Shown in pieces: positions 25,776-34,824 of a stretch of DNA of 64,000 nucleotides. The first letter of the stretch is position 1. Each line of letters starts with the position of its first letter. The notes beneath the pieces were generated by a model. The model had not been told where the DNA came from. It searched no databases and worked only from the letters and a program-made list of their open reading frames with translations. Origin of the DNA: Roseiflexus castenholzii DSM 13941 (GTDB lineage: Bacteria > Chloroflexota > Chloroflexia > Chloroflexales > Roseiflexaceae); the NCBI RefSeq assembly GCF_000017805.1, contig NC_009767.1, positions 124,001-188,000 on the forward strand, in the 5' to 3' direction. Position numbers and translations under genes: made by a program.

Positions 25776-28340
25776 ATGTATTGTAAAAAAAGGTGTATAA
25801 TAGCCTGCACCCATGCGCATCTGTCCCAGGTGGCGTCGGGTCATGTCAGTCCGGTTCTTTTGGATCGCAGCACACCGTTGGCATACCATCGCACCATTGC
25901 GAGCCAGTTGCTTCGTTCGGCCCCGATTGCCGGTCTGGCAGCTTCTGGTAGTGGTCACCTCCCGCTGACAGAGATCTATGTCGAGCGGGGCATTGTGCCT
26001 GCGCGGAACAGGAGCAGTTCCGCGCCATCGTCGCTTGCCGATCTGGCGCGCGCGCCGCGCGCGCGGCTGGCGCTCGAAGGGAGCGCCGGCAGCGGAAAGA
26101 GCATGGCTGTGCGCTGGCTGGCGCTGGCATGCGCTGCTGCCGTGGCAGGGGAACCGGAAGGCGCAGCGACGATCTTCGCCGACTGGATGCCGCCGGCGCC
26201 GCTGCCGGTGCTGCTCGAGGCGTCTGCATTCGTCGCCGCCGCCGAGCCATGGTCGCTGATCGAGGCACAGTTGTCCGCCAGCGGTCTCGCCGCCTTTGCC
26301 GGATCGGTGCATCAGGCGCTGCTCAACGGCGAGGCGCTGATCGTGATCGAGGACGTGACACCGCGTTCTATCGCCATGGTCACGCAGATCGTCGCAGCGT
26401 TCCCCGCCAACCGCTCTATCTGCACCTGCCGCCCTCATACGAGCACTAATTCCTCGCCTGCACATCTCCTTCAGGCGCACGGGTTCCAGTTGGTCCACTT
26501 TGCCCCCCTCGAACGCGCCCAGGTCGATACACTGGTTGAACGCCTGCTGACCGCCATGAATCGGCGACGGGCGGTGCGTGAGGTGAGCGGCGCGGCGCCG
26601 TCGGCAATGCTGCGAAGCGGGACGATTGCCGAACAGATCGCCGATCTCCAGGGACGCCTGCTCATCGACGATGGATTGCGGGCGTTGACATTCGAGCCGC
26701 TGGCGGCGGCGATTGCGGTGGCAGTTGATGCTGGCGGTCACACCCTCCCGGCAGCGCGCGCCCGCGTCTACCAACAGGTCATTGCGGCGCTGTGGGGCAA
26801 TGATGCGCTGCCGCCAACCGTGCTGGCGCCGCTGGCGCTGGCAATGCAACGCGCCGCGCATGATGATGGACGCTCAGGCGCTCTGATGCGCCCGGATGTT
26901 GAACGATTGATCCGCGAAGGCGTGCCCGATGCTGATGAGTCGCAGATTGCAGCGGTGATCGAGCATGCATTCGAAACCGGTTTGCTCGACATTACGACGA
27001 GCGAGACGCTCCAACCTGCGTACCACATGCCTCAGATGGGATTGCGGGCGTTCCTGGCGGCGCGCGCCCTGGCGCACGCCGAAGATTTCGATGCGATCAT
27101 TGCGCGCTATGCCGATGATCCTGCATGGCGCGAGACGCTCACGCTCGCTGTCTGGCAGCGGATGAATGCTCTTCCGGCAGATGACGGACAGGGACAGGGC
27201 GCGGATCTTTCCATCTTCCGGCACTTGCTGGACCGATCAGAACATGGCAAACAGGACAGAGATGAGCGTTCGGCAAAGAAAAAACCATCACGGCGCGCGC
27301 CAAAACCCATCCCCGTTCCGCAACACGGCGCCGGCGCGTCCGCCATCGCTCCAGCACAGGCGACGCTGCTGGCAGCCGCCTGTCTGGAAGCAATCGAAGC
27401 GCAACGCTACCCGGATATCCTGCGCGATGTGCAGCAGCGCCTGCTCGCAATGGTTGCCGATCCTGCGGTTGCTGTGGAGGATCGCGTGCTTGCCGGGCTG
27501 ATGCTCGGGCGCCTGGGCGATCCACGGTTTGAGTCTCTGCTGCCGCCGTTGGCGCAGATCGATGCCGGCGTCTTTGTGTATGGCACGAATGATGCCCCCT
27601 ACAGCGAGGAAGGACCGGCGCAGCGCATCGATCTGCCTGCCTATCAGATTGGCGTCTATCCGGTCACGAATGCGGAGTACGCCCGTTTCCTGGCAGCGCG
27701 CCCTGGACATCCCAAACCGCACTACTGGTACGATCCACGCTTCAACAATCCCTCGCAGCCGGTCGTCGGCGTGACCTGGCACGATGCTGTGGCGTATGCT
27801 GCGTGGCTGACCCGCGCCCTGGCAGCCGAAGGGCGCCTCCCTACCGGTATGGTGGTGCGGCTGCCGCTCGAAACCGAATGGGAAAAAGCCGCTGTATGGG
27901 GTCCCCGCGCGCGCGTTAAGCGTCGCTTCCCATGGGGCGATCAGTGGGTTGCAGGCGCCGCCAATGTCGCCGAAACCCGCGTCGGACCGGATGGCAAGTC
28001 GCGCTGGGCAACGACGCCGGTGGGGTGCTTCCCAGGCGGCATCAGCCTCTATGGCGTGCATGATCTGATCGGGAATGTCTGGGAATGGACGGCGAGCAGC
28101 ACCGAAGCAGCGCCTGGACGCGGCGCTGCAACAGGGCAGCGCACCGCTCTGTCACGCCTCTACGGCGATCCATCAGGAGCGCCGATGCAACGCCACCATT
28201 ATGTGTTGCGCGGATCATCGTTCAACTCAACGACTGCCCACGCGCGGGCCACCTACCGCGGCAGCCACCTCCCGCCGGATTACTGGCGCTACAATATTGG
28301 CTTCCGGATCGTCATCGCGCGTCCTATAGCCGGGGAATGA
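25776..28340 (+). CDS. STAND/NACHT-like NTPase fused to a formylglycine-generating-enzyme-like (sulfatase-modifying factor) domain
   Basis: 854 residues. Walker A GSAGSGKS at 102-109 and a Walker B-like strand ALIVIEDV near 187-194 place residues about 95-270 in a NACHT/STAND NTPase. A helical region follows (about 270-560) with a basic linker (KKKPSRRAPKPIP). The C-terminal 280 residues are an FGE fold: YQIGVYPVTNAEYARFL, LPLETEWEKAA, FPWGD, NVWEWTAS, RGSSFN and IGFRIVIA. The RGSSFN segment has no Cys residues where active FGE carries its catalytic pair, so the domain is probably a binding module. TATAAT at 25796 hints that the true start may lie further in (GTG 25830 is one option). Role could be signalling or defence; unproven. 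Confidence 0.8.
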   Translation: MYCKKRCIIACTHAHLSQVASGHVSPVLLDRSTPLAYHRTIASQLLRSAPIAGLAASGSGHLPLTEIYVERGIVPARNRSSSAPSSLADLARAPRARLALEGSAGSGKSMAVRWLALACAAAVAGEPEGAATIFADWMPPAPLPVLLEASAFVAAAEPWSLIEAQLSASGLAAFAGSVHQALLNGEALIVIEDVTPRSIAMVTQIVAAFPANRSICTCRPHTSTNSSPAHLLQAHGFQLVHFAPLERAQVDTLVERLLTAMNRRRAVREVSGAAPSAMLRSGTIAEQIADLQGRLLIDDGLRALTFEPLAAAIAVAVDAGGHTLPAARARVYQQVIAALWGNDALPPTVLAPLALAMQRAAHDDGRSGALMRPDVERLIREGVPDADESQIAAVIEHAFETGLLDITTSETLQPAYHMPQMGLRAFLAARALAHAEDFDAIIARYADDPAWRETLTLAVWQRMNALPADDGQGQGADLSIFRHLLDRSEHGKQDRDERSAKKKPSRRAPKPIPVPQHGAGASAIAPAQATLLAAACLEAIEAQRYPDILRDVQQRLLAMVADPAVAVEDRVLAGLMLGRLGDPRFESLLPPLAQIDAGVFVYGTNDAPYSEEGPAQRIDLPAYQIGVYPVTNAEYARFLAARPGHPKPHYWYDPRFNNPSQPVVGVTWHDAVAYAAWLTRALAAEGRLPTGMVVRLPLETEWEKAAVWGPRARVKRRFPWGDQWVAGAANVAETRVGPDGKSRWATTPVGCFPGGISLYGVHDLIGNVWEWTASSTEAAPGRGAATGQRTALSRLYGDPSGAPMQRHHYVLRGSSFNSTTAHARATYRGSHLPPDYWRYNIGFRIVIARPIAGE

Positions 28341-28500
28341 ACCGGGAAGGGGTGAGGGATCAAGGGTGAGGAGAGTCTGCCCGCTTGCCACAGTGCGGGT
28401 GTTGGCATCCACAAAGGACGCGAAGACGCACGAAGAGCGGAACCGCCATTCAACCTTCCCTCTCGCGCCTCGCGCCGCGTCCCGTGCCTCTCCCCTCTCC

Positions 28501-28880
28501 ACAAATGCGAGATAAATCTCGCGCTACGCCCTTGTCGGACGCCTCGCCCCGTGCCTCTCACCTCTCCACAAATGCGAGATAAATCTCGCGCTACGCCCTT
28601 GTCGGACGCCTCGCCCCTCGCGCCTCTCCCCTCTCGCCTCGCGCCTCCCACACCTCCACAAATGCGAGATAAATCTCGCGCTACGCCCTTGTCGGACGCC
28701 TCGCCCCTCGCGCCTCTCCCCTCGCCCCTCGCCCCGCGCCTCCCACACCTCCACAAATGCGAGATAAATCTCGCGCTACGCCCTTGTCGGACGCCTCGCC
28801 CCTCGCGCCTCTCCCCTCGCCCCTCGCCCTGTGCCTCTCACACCTCCACAAATGCGAGATAAATCTCGCGCTACGCCCTT
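28501..28880. repeat. Array of five palindromic repeats in a GC-skewed block
   Basis: Five copies of ACAAATGCGAGATAAATCTC followed by GCGCTACGCCCTTGTCGGAC start at 28501, 28568, 28658, 28753 and 28848 (spacing 67-95 bp), separated by CGCCTCTCCCCTC-type filler up to about 28930. The core GCGAGAT-AA-ATCTCGC is an inverted repeat that would fold into a hairpin. The same core recurs at 36843-37195 and 53950-54060. Confidence 0.9.
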
Positions 28881-29078
28881 GTCGGACGCCTCGCCCCTCG
28901 CGCCTCTCCCCTCTCCCCTCTCGCCCCCCACACATCCACCCTCACCCGACGTGCCGTACAATACTCAAGTGCGGATACACGGGTTCGAGAGCAACGTTCC
29001 AGGCTCTTCGCTCAATGTCGAGACGCTGCCGCAGTCTTCCGCCCGACAGCACCGGATCACGAGAGGAGAGCGTCCACG

Positions 29079-30194
29079 GTGAACATTGCCTTTATCGATT
29101 CGTGGGTTCAATCGAGCGTCGAAGGAAGCGGCACTGCCGTCGCCATCAACGGGCTACAACACACGCTCCAGAAGCGCGGCATTCGGGTGACGCGCCTGGC
29201 GCCGCCGCAACCCTGGCCCCGCAACCTGACGGCGCGCCGACTCCTGTTCAATCTTCACCTGCCAACAATTCTGCGTCGTCTGCGCTACGACCTGGTGGTC
29301 GGTTTCGACATCGATGGTTTCCTCTGGTCGAAACAAGAGCGACACACACCGTATCTGGCGAGCATCAAGGGAGTGCTGGCAGAAGAGTCACGCCAGGAGC
29401 GCGGCGCGGTCCGGCGGTTGCTCTGGTCGCTGTCGCGGCTCGAAGGCATCAATGCGCGCAACGCCGACGGCGTGATCACAACGTCGGACTACTGCCGGGG
29501 AGCGATCCGGCGGCACTATGACGTGGCAGAGCAGCGTGTGCGTCTGGTGCCCGAAGGGATCGACCTGACCCGCTGGCGCCGTATTGCGCGGGAAGCGCCA
29601 CCCCGCAGTGATGGCGCAACCATTCTCTGCGTGGCACGCCAGTATCCGCGAAAGCGCATCACCGATCTGGTGCGCGCCATGCCACGTGTGCGCGCTGCGG
29701 TTCCCAATGCCCACGCCATCATCGTCGGCGATGGACCGGAGCACGCCGGTCTGCGCGCACTCGTCGCCGAACTTCGTCTTGGCGATGCCGTGAACCTGAC
29801 CGGCGCCATCCCTGATGACGACATAGTGGCACAGATGTACTATCGCGCCGATATCTTCTGCCTGCCGAGCATCCAGGAAGGGTTTGGCATTGTGTTCCTT
29901 GAGGCGATGGCGAGTGGTCTGCCGATTGTAGCCACAACAGCTACGGCAATCCCTGAAGTTGTGCCGCATCGCCGCGCCGGGCTGCTCGTGCCGCCAGGAG
30001 ATGTCGATGCACTGGCGGAGGCGCTGATCGAATTGCTGCGCAACCCGGATCAACGCGCTGCTTATGGCGCCTTTGGGCAGGCGCATGTCGCGGCATATGA
30101 CTGGGATTGCGTCGCCGACCGCTTCCTCGAACAGGTGGAATCGTTTATGCGCACCCCCACCGAACGCCTGGCGCATCCATTCCTGACCCCCTGA
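29079..30194 (+). CDS. GT4-family glycosyltransferase
   Basis: 371 residues; GTG start at 29079 preceded by GAGAGGAGAG. A GT-B fold with an N-terminal acceptor domain and a C-terminal Rossmann domain typical of GT4: LCVARQYPRKRITDLVRAM, AIIVGDGPEHAGLRALV, and the EX7E motif region LPSIQEGFGIVFLEAMASGLPIVAT. This family transfers sugars from nucleotide donors with retention; donor and acceptor are unknown. It is isolated between a repeat array and a convergent ThuA gene (3-bp gap), so it is probably monocistronic. No signal peptide; cytoplasmic or membrane-peripheral. Confidence 0.9.
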   Translation: MNIAFIDSWVQSSVEGSGTAVAINGLQHTLQKRGIRVTRLAPPQPWPRNLTARRLLFNLHLPTILRRLRYDLVVGFDIDGFLWSKQERHTPYLASIKGVLAEESRQERGAVRRLLWSLSRLEGINARNADGVITTSDYCRGAIRRHYDVAEQRVRLVPEGIDLTRWRRIAREAPPRSDGATILCVARQYPRKRITDLVRAMPRVRAAVPNAHAIIVGDGPEHAGLRALVAELRLGDAVNLTGAIPDDDIVAQMYYRADIFCLPSIQEGFGIVFLEAMASGLPIVATTATAIPEVVPHRRAGLLVPPGDVDALAEALIELLRNPDQRAAYGAFGQAHVAAYDWDCVADRFLEQVESFMRTPTERLAHPFLTP

Positions 30195-30197
30195 CCC

Positions 30198-30917
30198 CTA
30201 ACTCCTCGGCTTTGCGTTCCCGAACACCGGTTTTGGACCGCCGGACGGCGCCGCCCAACGCACGGCGTTGGCAATCACCCGGCGCACATTTGAGTCGCGG
30301 TAGGTCGGGTAGGACTCGTGCCCGGGGCGGAAGTAGAAGATTTTGCCGCGCCCGCGAGTGTAGCAGCAACCGCTGCGAAACACCTCGCCGCCGGTAAACC
30401 AACTGATGAACACCAGTTGCTCCGGCGCCGGGATGTCGAACCGTTCGCCGTACATCTCCTCCGGCAGTTCAAAGCACTCATCGAGACCGGCGGCAATCGG
30501 ATGCCCCGGCTCGACCACCCAGATGCGCTCGATATCGTCTGCCTCGCGCCACTTCAGATCGCAGGTTGTGCCCATCAGTTTGCGGAAAATCTTCGAGAAG
30601 TGACCGGAGTGCAGCACGATCAGCCCCATGCCATCGAGCACGCGGGCATGGACTCTGTCGACAACGGCGTCCTGCACCAAATGATGCGCCATATGACCCC
30701 ACCAGATCAGCACATCGGTGGTTGCCAGCACATCATCGGACAACCCGTGCTCCGGCTCATCGAGCGTGGCGGTGCGCACCTCGAAGCCGCCGTGCTCGCG
30801 GAGACCTTCGGCAATTGCGCCGTGAATCCCCTGCGCGCCATAGATGCTGCTTGCAGGATGGCGGCTATCCTGCTCGTGACGGAATTCGTTCCAGACGGCG
30901 ACGCGAATGGGTGTCAC
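30198..30917 (-). CDS. ThuA-like domain protein (trehalose-utilisation type)
   Basis: 239 residues starting at a GTG (30917) preceded by GAAAGGAT; the open frame further upstream lacks an RBS. The fold is glutamine-amidotransferase-like: RVAVWNEFRHE, VLIWWGHMAHHLV and GLIVLHSGHFSKIFRKLMG are typical of ThuA. A final block HESYPTYRDSNVRRVIANAVRWA is also conserved. ThuA proteins are tied to trehalose or other disaccharide utilisation but the reaction is not known. It is 74 bp downstream of the PAS-STAS gene on the same strand. Confidence 0.88.
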   Translation of the reverse strand: MTPIRVAVWNEFRHEQDSRHPASSIYGAQGIHGAIAEGLREHGGFEVRTATLDEPEHGLSDDVLATTDVLIWWGHMAHHLVQDAVVDRVHARVLDGMGLIVLHSGHFSKIFRKLMGTTCDLKWREADDIERIWVVEPGHPIAAGLDECFELPEEMYGERFDIPAPEQLVFISWFTGGEVFRSGCCYTRGRGKIFYFRPGHESYPTYRDSNVRRVIANAVRWAAPSGGPKPVFGNAKPRS

Positions 30918-30991
30918 AATGCTATCCTTTCGTCTCACAACGCACCACGAGTCTAGCACACCATTCCCCGCCCGGCAAACATCCTCATTTA

Positions 30992-32293
30992 TCACACAAA
31001 CGAGCGTTGCTGTGAACGCTTCAACACGAACGCAATCGCCGAGCGCAGGTCGCTTTGGGAGATCAACCCCTTCAGATCAACCCCCAGCCCGACAATCGTC
31101 TGCGCCAGTTCGGGCGACACGCCGACCAGAATCGTGCGCGCGCCGAGGAGCGCAACCCCCTGCGTCGCCTGGATCAGATGATTGGCAACCGCTGTGTCAA
31201 CCAATGGCACACCGGTGATGTCGATGATCGCCCACTTCGCGCGGTAGCGCTGCACGCTATTCAACAATGTTTCGACGATCTGTTGGCTGCGCGCGGTGTC
31301 GATGTCGCCGATCAGCGGCAGCACCAGAGCATCCTGCGTGACCGGCAGCACCGGAGTCGAAAGTTGCCGAATCGTTGCCAGCAACTGCGCCTGTTGCTCG
31401 ATCAGCGCCTGCTGTTCCGCCTGGCTGCGGCGCAACGCCTCTTCCATCTCCTTCCGCGCTGTGACATCGAATGCAATGCCGACCATGCCGGTAACACGCC
31501 CCTGTTCGTCGCGGAAGGGCGCTTTGTAGACCATCAGCCAGGTAACGCGCCCGTTCGCCTCGGTGATTTTTTCTTCGATGCCCAGGTGCGGCTCGCCGGT
31601 CGCCATCACCTGCTCATCGTCGGCAATATACGCCTCCGCTTCTTCCGGCAAAAAGAGGTCGTGGTCGGTCTTGCCCTCAACCTCATCGACCGAAATGCCG
31701 GCAGCGTCGGCGAAAACGCGGTTGCCCAGGAGATAGCGATGCTGGCGATCTTTGAGATACACCATTGCCGGGATGGTGTCGAGCAGGGCGCGCTGCACTT
31801 CCTGGTTGCGGCGCAGTGCTTCTTCGATCTGTTTTCTCCTGGTGATGTCGATTGCGATCCCGACCATACCAACAACCGCGCCACTGCGATCGCGATAGGG
31901 GACTGCCGAATTCGACACCCATCCAATCGTACCGTCTGGACGACTCACCGGCAGTTCGATCCCCAAGCTCGGCTCACCGGTCGCCATGACCCGCTCATCG
32001 TCGGCAAGGTAGGCTGCCGCAACTTCTGGCGGAAAGAGGTCGTAATCGGTCTTGCCTGCCATCTCTTCGGCGCTCACCCTGATACGCTCGGTAAAAGCGC
32101 GATTACCGTATTGATAGCGATGCTCCCGATCCTTGAAATAGACCATTGCAGGTATGGCATCGACCATACCATATCCGCGTTCGACAACGCGCTCCAGTTC
32201 GGCGATGCGCCGGTGCGCCGCCTCCAGGTCCGCCTCGAGTCTGGCGATTCGATGCACGAAATCAGTGTCGCTGCTGGTTGAGTCACCGCTCAT
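30992..32293 (-). CDS. PAS-PAS-STAS signalling protein (RsbR-like)
   Basis: 433 residues from ATG 32293 (CGAGG upstream). A short N-terminal coiled coil precedes two similar PAS domains (about 45-165 and 170-290), each with AIPAMVYFKDREHRYQYGN- or TIPAMVYLKDRQHRYLLGN-type openings and GMVGIAIDIT/GMVGIAFDVT endings. A second coiled coil leads to a C-terminal STAS domain (about 320-425: LVLPLIGDIDTARSQQIVE, WAIIDITGVPLVDTAVANHL). RsbR-type proteins organise stressosomes in which the STAS domain is phosphorylated; the acceptor Thr/Ser near VDTAVA is present. No kinase (RsbT) lies next to it. The two PAS domains probably arose by duplication. Confidence 0.88.
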   Translation of the reverse strand: MSGDSTSSDTDFVHRIARLEADLEAAHRRIAELERVVERGYGMVDAIPAMVYFKDREHRYQYGNRAFTERIRVSAEEMAGKTDYDLFPPEVAAAYLADDERVMATGEPSLGIELPVSRPDGTIGWVSNSAVPYRDRSGAVVGMVGIAIDITRRKQIEEALRRNQEVQRALLDTIPAMVYLKDRQHRYLLGNRVFADAAGISVDEVEGKTDHDLFLPEEAEAYIADDEQVMATGEPHLGIEEKITEANGRVTWLMVYKAPFRDEQGRVTGMVGIAFDVTARKEMEEALRRSQAEQQALIEQQAQLLATIRQLSTPVLPVTQDALVLPLIGDIDTARSQQIVETLLNSVQRYRAKWAIIDITGVPLVDTAVANHLIQATQGVALLGARTILVGVSPELAQTIVGLGVDLKGLISQSDLRSAIAFVLKRSQQRSFV

Positions 32294-32491
32294 AAAACCT
32301 CGTCTCTCTTGAGGCGCTGATAGCCAGAAGGGATCGCCGCATACCCTGGACAAGTTTCCTGCGCGGCGAACAGTCGCTTCAGGATACCGGTGTTTGGAAC
32401 GTGATGATAGGCGCTTCAGCGTCCATCCGGTCCCCGTATGCGCAGGTCCCTGTGCCTGCCCGCCCCAACCGGCGCCCACAGAGGGACGCCC

Positions 32492-34132
32492 CTACTCGAC
32501 GGGTATGTCCTTATAATTGAGTGACACATCGATCCCCGCGCGCCGCCGGATCGCCTGTGCAACAACGTAGACGATCAACCCAGAAAGAAAGATGCCGATG
32601 TTGATCAAGAACATACCAAACCCCAGCACCCCTTCGCTCAGTGTCGAAGGATCGAGGCTGATGCCGGAGAAGGGATCGTTCAGATACGCCCATTCCATCA
32701 CGGTGCATGCCGCGAGCGACAGCACGCCGACAATGCTGATCACCGGCACGCCCGCCACCCGCCATTTCACCGGCGACCCCTCAAACACTTCGGGACGCCG
32801 ATACGGGAGCAGAACCGCCGCCAGCGACACCAGCATGAAGGTCAGGATGAACCCAAAGATGCCGGAGAGCGTTGCAAAGTATGGCGTGAACACGTAAATC
32901 GCCAGCGATACAATCGACAGGATCCCCATAATCCACAGACTGACGACCGGCGTGTGGAAGCGCTCGCTGACAGTCGCCAGGCGCGCGGGCATCAACCCAT
33001 CGACCGCATATGCCAGCAGGTTGCGTGACGCATTCAAGATCTGCCCCGGCAACCAGGCGTAGGACCAGAAAATGAACCCGAAGCAGATCAGGAACGCAAC
33101 CAGCGGGTTCTGGCTCGCGTAGGCGATCAACTCGTGGAAACGCGGCATCGCGCTCAAGCCGACACTCTCCGCCCCCAGATCGCCAAGTGTGCTCACAGCG
33201 CCAAGGAAATCCGCGCCGACGGCGCGCGTCGTCGCCCATACCAGCAGGAAACCCCACACCGCAGCATAGATAACCGTACCGGGAATCGCCCACGTCTGCA
33301 ACCGCGCCGCCTGTTTCACTTCGCCACCGATGTACGCCGAAGAGAAACTGAACCCCATCGTCAGGTAAATCCAGGTCATCGGCAACAGCGTATTCATCCA
33401 GTCGAACGGCGCAGCGGCATAACCGCTGGCGTTGACGATCTGCTGGTAGGTGTCGGGCTGCCCGTTCAGCGCGCCGACATAGCGGTTGAACACATCGGGA
33501 AACGCGGCAGCGTTCGCAGTCAATCCGACAATCAGCGCCACGAACGCACTCAACGTCGCCAACAGAAAGAGGATATTCTGCACGCGGAAGAACGACTTCA
33601 GCCCGATAGTGAACAATGTGGTCAAAATCAGGATCAGGAGAGCGCCGACGACAAACTGCCCGGTAGGAGTCACCGTCCAGTCTGCGACTCCGATGAGCGT
33701 GGCGTTACCGGTCATTGCCGCAAGCACGCGACAGAACGGCGCCACGCCATAGGTTGCCAGAAATGCCGATGGCACGCCGCCGTACAGAATCCACCAGATC
33801 GTCATATTCCAGCTGCCCATCATGCCTAGCGCCGGACCCAGCACACGACTGACGTACACATAGTCGCCGCCGCTGCGCGGCATGGCGGCGGAGAGGAATG
33901 CATAGACGCATGCGGTTGGCAACGCCAGCAATGCACAGAACAGCAATGAAAGATAGATGTTGCCGCCCGCATACGACGGAATGATCAGGAGCATCAGTGC
34001 GACCATCAACCCAATGCTGATGAAATTGACGTTGTACACCAGTACGTCGATCATCCCCGCCTGACGCACCAGACCAGTCGCTTTGCGGGCGAAGGCTCTT
34101 GGAGCTGCGATTGATTGCGAACGTCCTGCCAC
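32492..34132 (-). CDS. APC-superfamily amino-acid permease
   Basis: 546 residues from GTG 34132, which follows GAGGAGG at 6 bp; an ATG at 34147 lies before that Shine-Dalgarno. About twelve membrane helices. AAMPRSGGDYVYVSRVLGPALGMM near 70-95 is the characteristic APC transporter segment after TM2, and FSSAYIGGEVKQAARLQTWAIPG is also family-typical. It imports or exchanges an amino acid or related compound. It is preceded by a cyclase-family gene 18 bp upstream, so both are probably one transcript. Confidence 0.9.
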   Translation of the reverse strand: MAGRSQSIAAPRAFARKATGLVRQAGMIDVLVYNVNFISIGLMVALMLLIIPSYAGGNIYLSLLFCALLALPTACVYAFLSAAMPRSGGDYVYVSRVLGPALGMMGSWNMTIWWILYGGVPSAFLATYGVAPFCRVLAAMTGNATLIGVADWTVTPTGQFVVGALLILILTTLFTIGLKSFFRVQNILFLLATLSAFVALIVGLTANAAAFPDVFNRYVGALNGQPDTYQQIVNASGYAAAPFDWMNTLLPMTWIYLTMGFSFSSAYIGGEVKQAARLQTWAIPGTVIYAAVWGFLLVWATTRAVGADFLGAVSTLGDLGAESVGLSAMPRFHELIAYASQNPLVAFLICFGFIFWSYAWLPGQILNASRNLLAYAVDGLMPARLATVSERFHTPVVSLWIMGILSIVSLAIYVFTPYFATLSGIFGFILTFMLVSLAAVLLPYRRPEVFEGSPVKWRVAGVPVISIVGVLSLAACTVMEWAYLNDPFSGISLDPSTLSEGVLGFGMFLINIGIFLSGLIVYVVAQAIRRRAGIDVSLNYKDIPVE

Positions 34133-34150
34133 GTTGCGCCTCCTCATCAA

Positions 34151-34801
34151 TCACGAAAGGTCGGAACCGAAACGATGGTTGACATCCCATGCCAGCGCGC
34201 GCGCCGGAGCACCATCCAGCGCGCCAGGCGCCAGCGGAAGAATAGCGAACATGTACGTCTGCCGACAGCGCAGGGGGGCGAGGTTGCAGAGATTTTCGGC
34301 AATCAGGATATCGGCGCCGAGGAGGACGGCATGCGCTGCGTCACTGCCGCCAACCGTCGAGTCGACGTTTAGCGCATCGACCGCGACCAGCGACACCCGA
34401 CGTTCAACGAGTGCATGCGCCAGATCGGTGCTCAGGTAGGGGTGCTGAAAATAACGCGCGTCCTGCCAGAACGCTTCCCAACCGGTGCGGACGACGACAA
34501 TCATGCCCGGATGCAGATCGACGTCAGTGAGAACCTCAACGCCTATCGGAGCGTCGTCAGCATATCCGCGCGCATCAACGACGACTCCCGGCGCGATGAA
34601 ACGTTCGAGCGGAAAAGCATCAATCCCGCGCCCATCGGCGATACAATGGAGCGGCGCATCGACATGCGTGCCGCTATGACTCCCCAAGCGCAGCGCGCTG
34701 ACTCGCCAGGGAGGCGCGCCGCCAGCGACAATCTGCACCTCAGGGTCGCCGGGGTAGACCGGCATGCCGCTCACGAGTGTTCGTGTCAGATCGTAGATCA
34801 T
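34151..34801 (-). CDS. Cyclase-family (kynurenine formamidase-like) hydrolase
   Basis: 216 residues from ATG 34801, preceded by TAGGAGACGTG. The metal-binding motif LGSHSGTHVDAPLH (HxGTHxDxPxH) near 41-54 defines the cyclase/KynB family. DLTRTLVSGMPVYPGDPEV at the N-terminus is also diagnostic. KynB hydrolyses N-formylkynurenine; relatives cyclise or hydrolyse other amides, and no other tryptophan-catabolic gene is nearby, so substrate is open. The amino-acid permease directly downstream (gap 18 bp) fits amino-acid-derivative metabolism. Confidence 0.88.
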   Translation of the reverse strand: MIYDLTRTLVSGMPVYPGDPEVQIVAGGAPPWRVSALRLGSHSGTHVDAPLHCIADGRGIDAFPLERFIAPGVVVDARGYADDAPIGVEVLTDVDLHPGMIVVVRTGWEAFWQDARYFQHPYLSTDLAHALVERRVSLVAVDALNVDSTVGGSDAAHAVLLGADILIAENLCNLAPLRCRQTYMFAILPLAPGALDGAPARALAWDVNHRFGSDLS

Positions 34802-34824
34802 CACGTCTCCTATTGCCCGATCAC

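Noticed and set aside
25473..26861. Long minus-strand open frame (462 codons) opposite the NACHT-FGE gene
   Set aside because: Arg/His-rich composition and no conserved motif; it mirrors the codon bias of the plus-strand gene.
28551..28862. Open frames repeating MRDKSRATPLSDASP
   Set aside because: They only read through the palindromic repeat array; both strands are open because of filler composition.
28501..28880. Possible CRISPR array
   Set aside because: Spacing varies (67-95 bp), the filler is low complexity and similar between units, and no cas gene is present.
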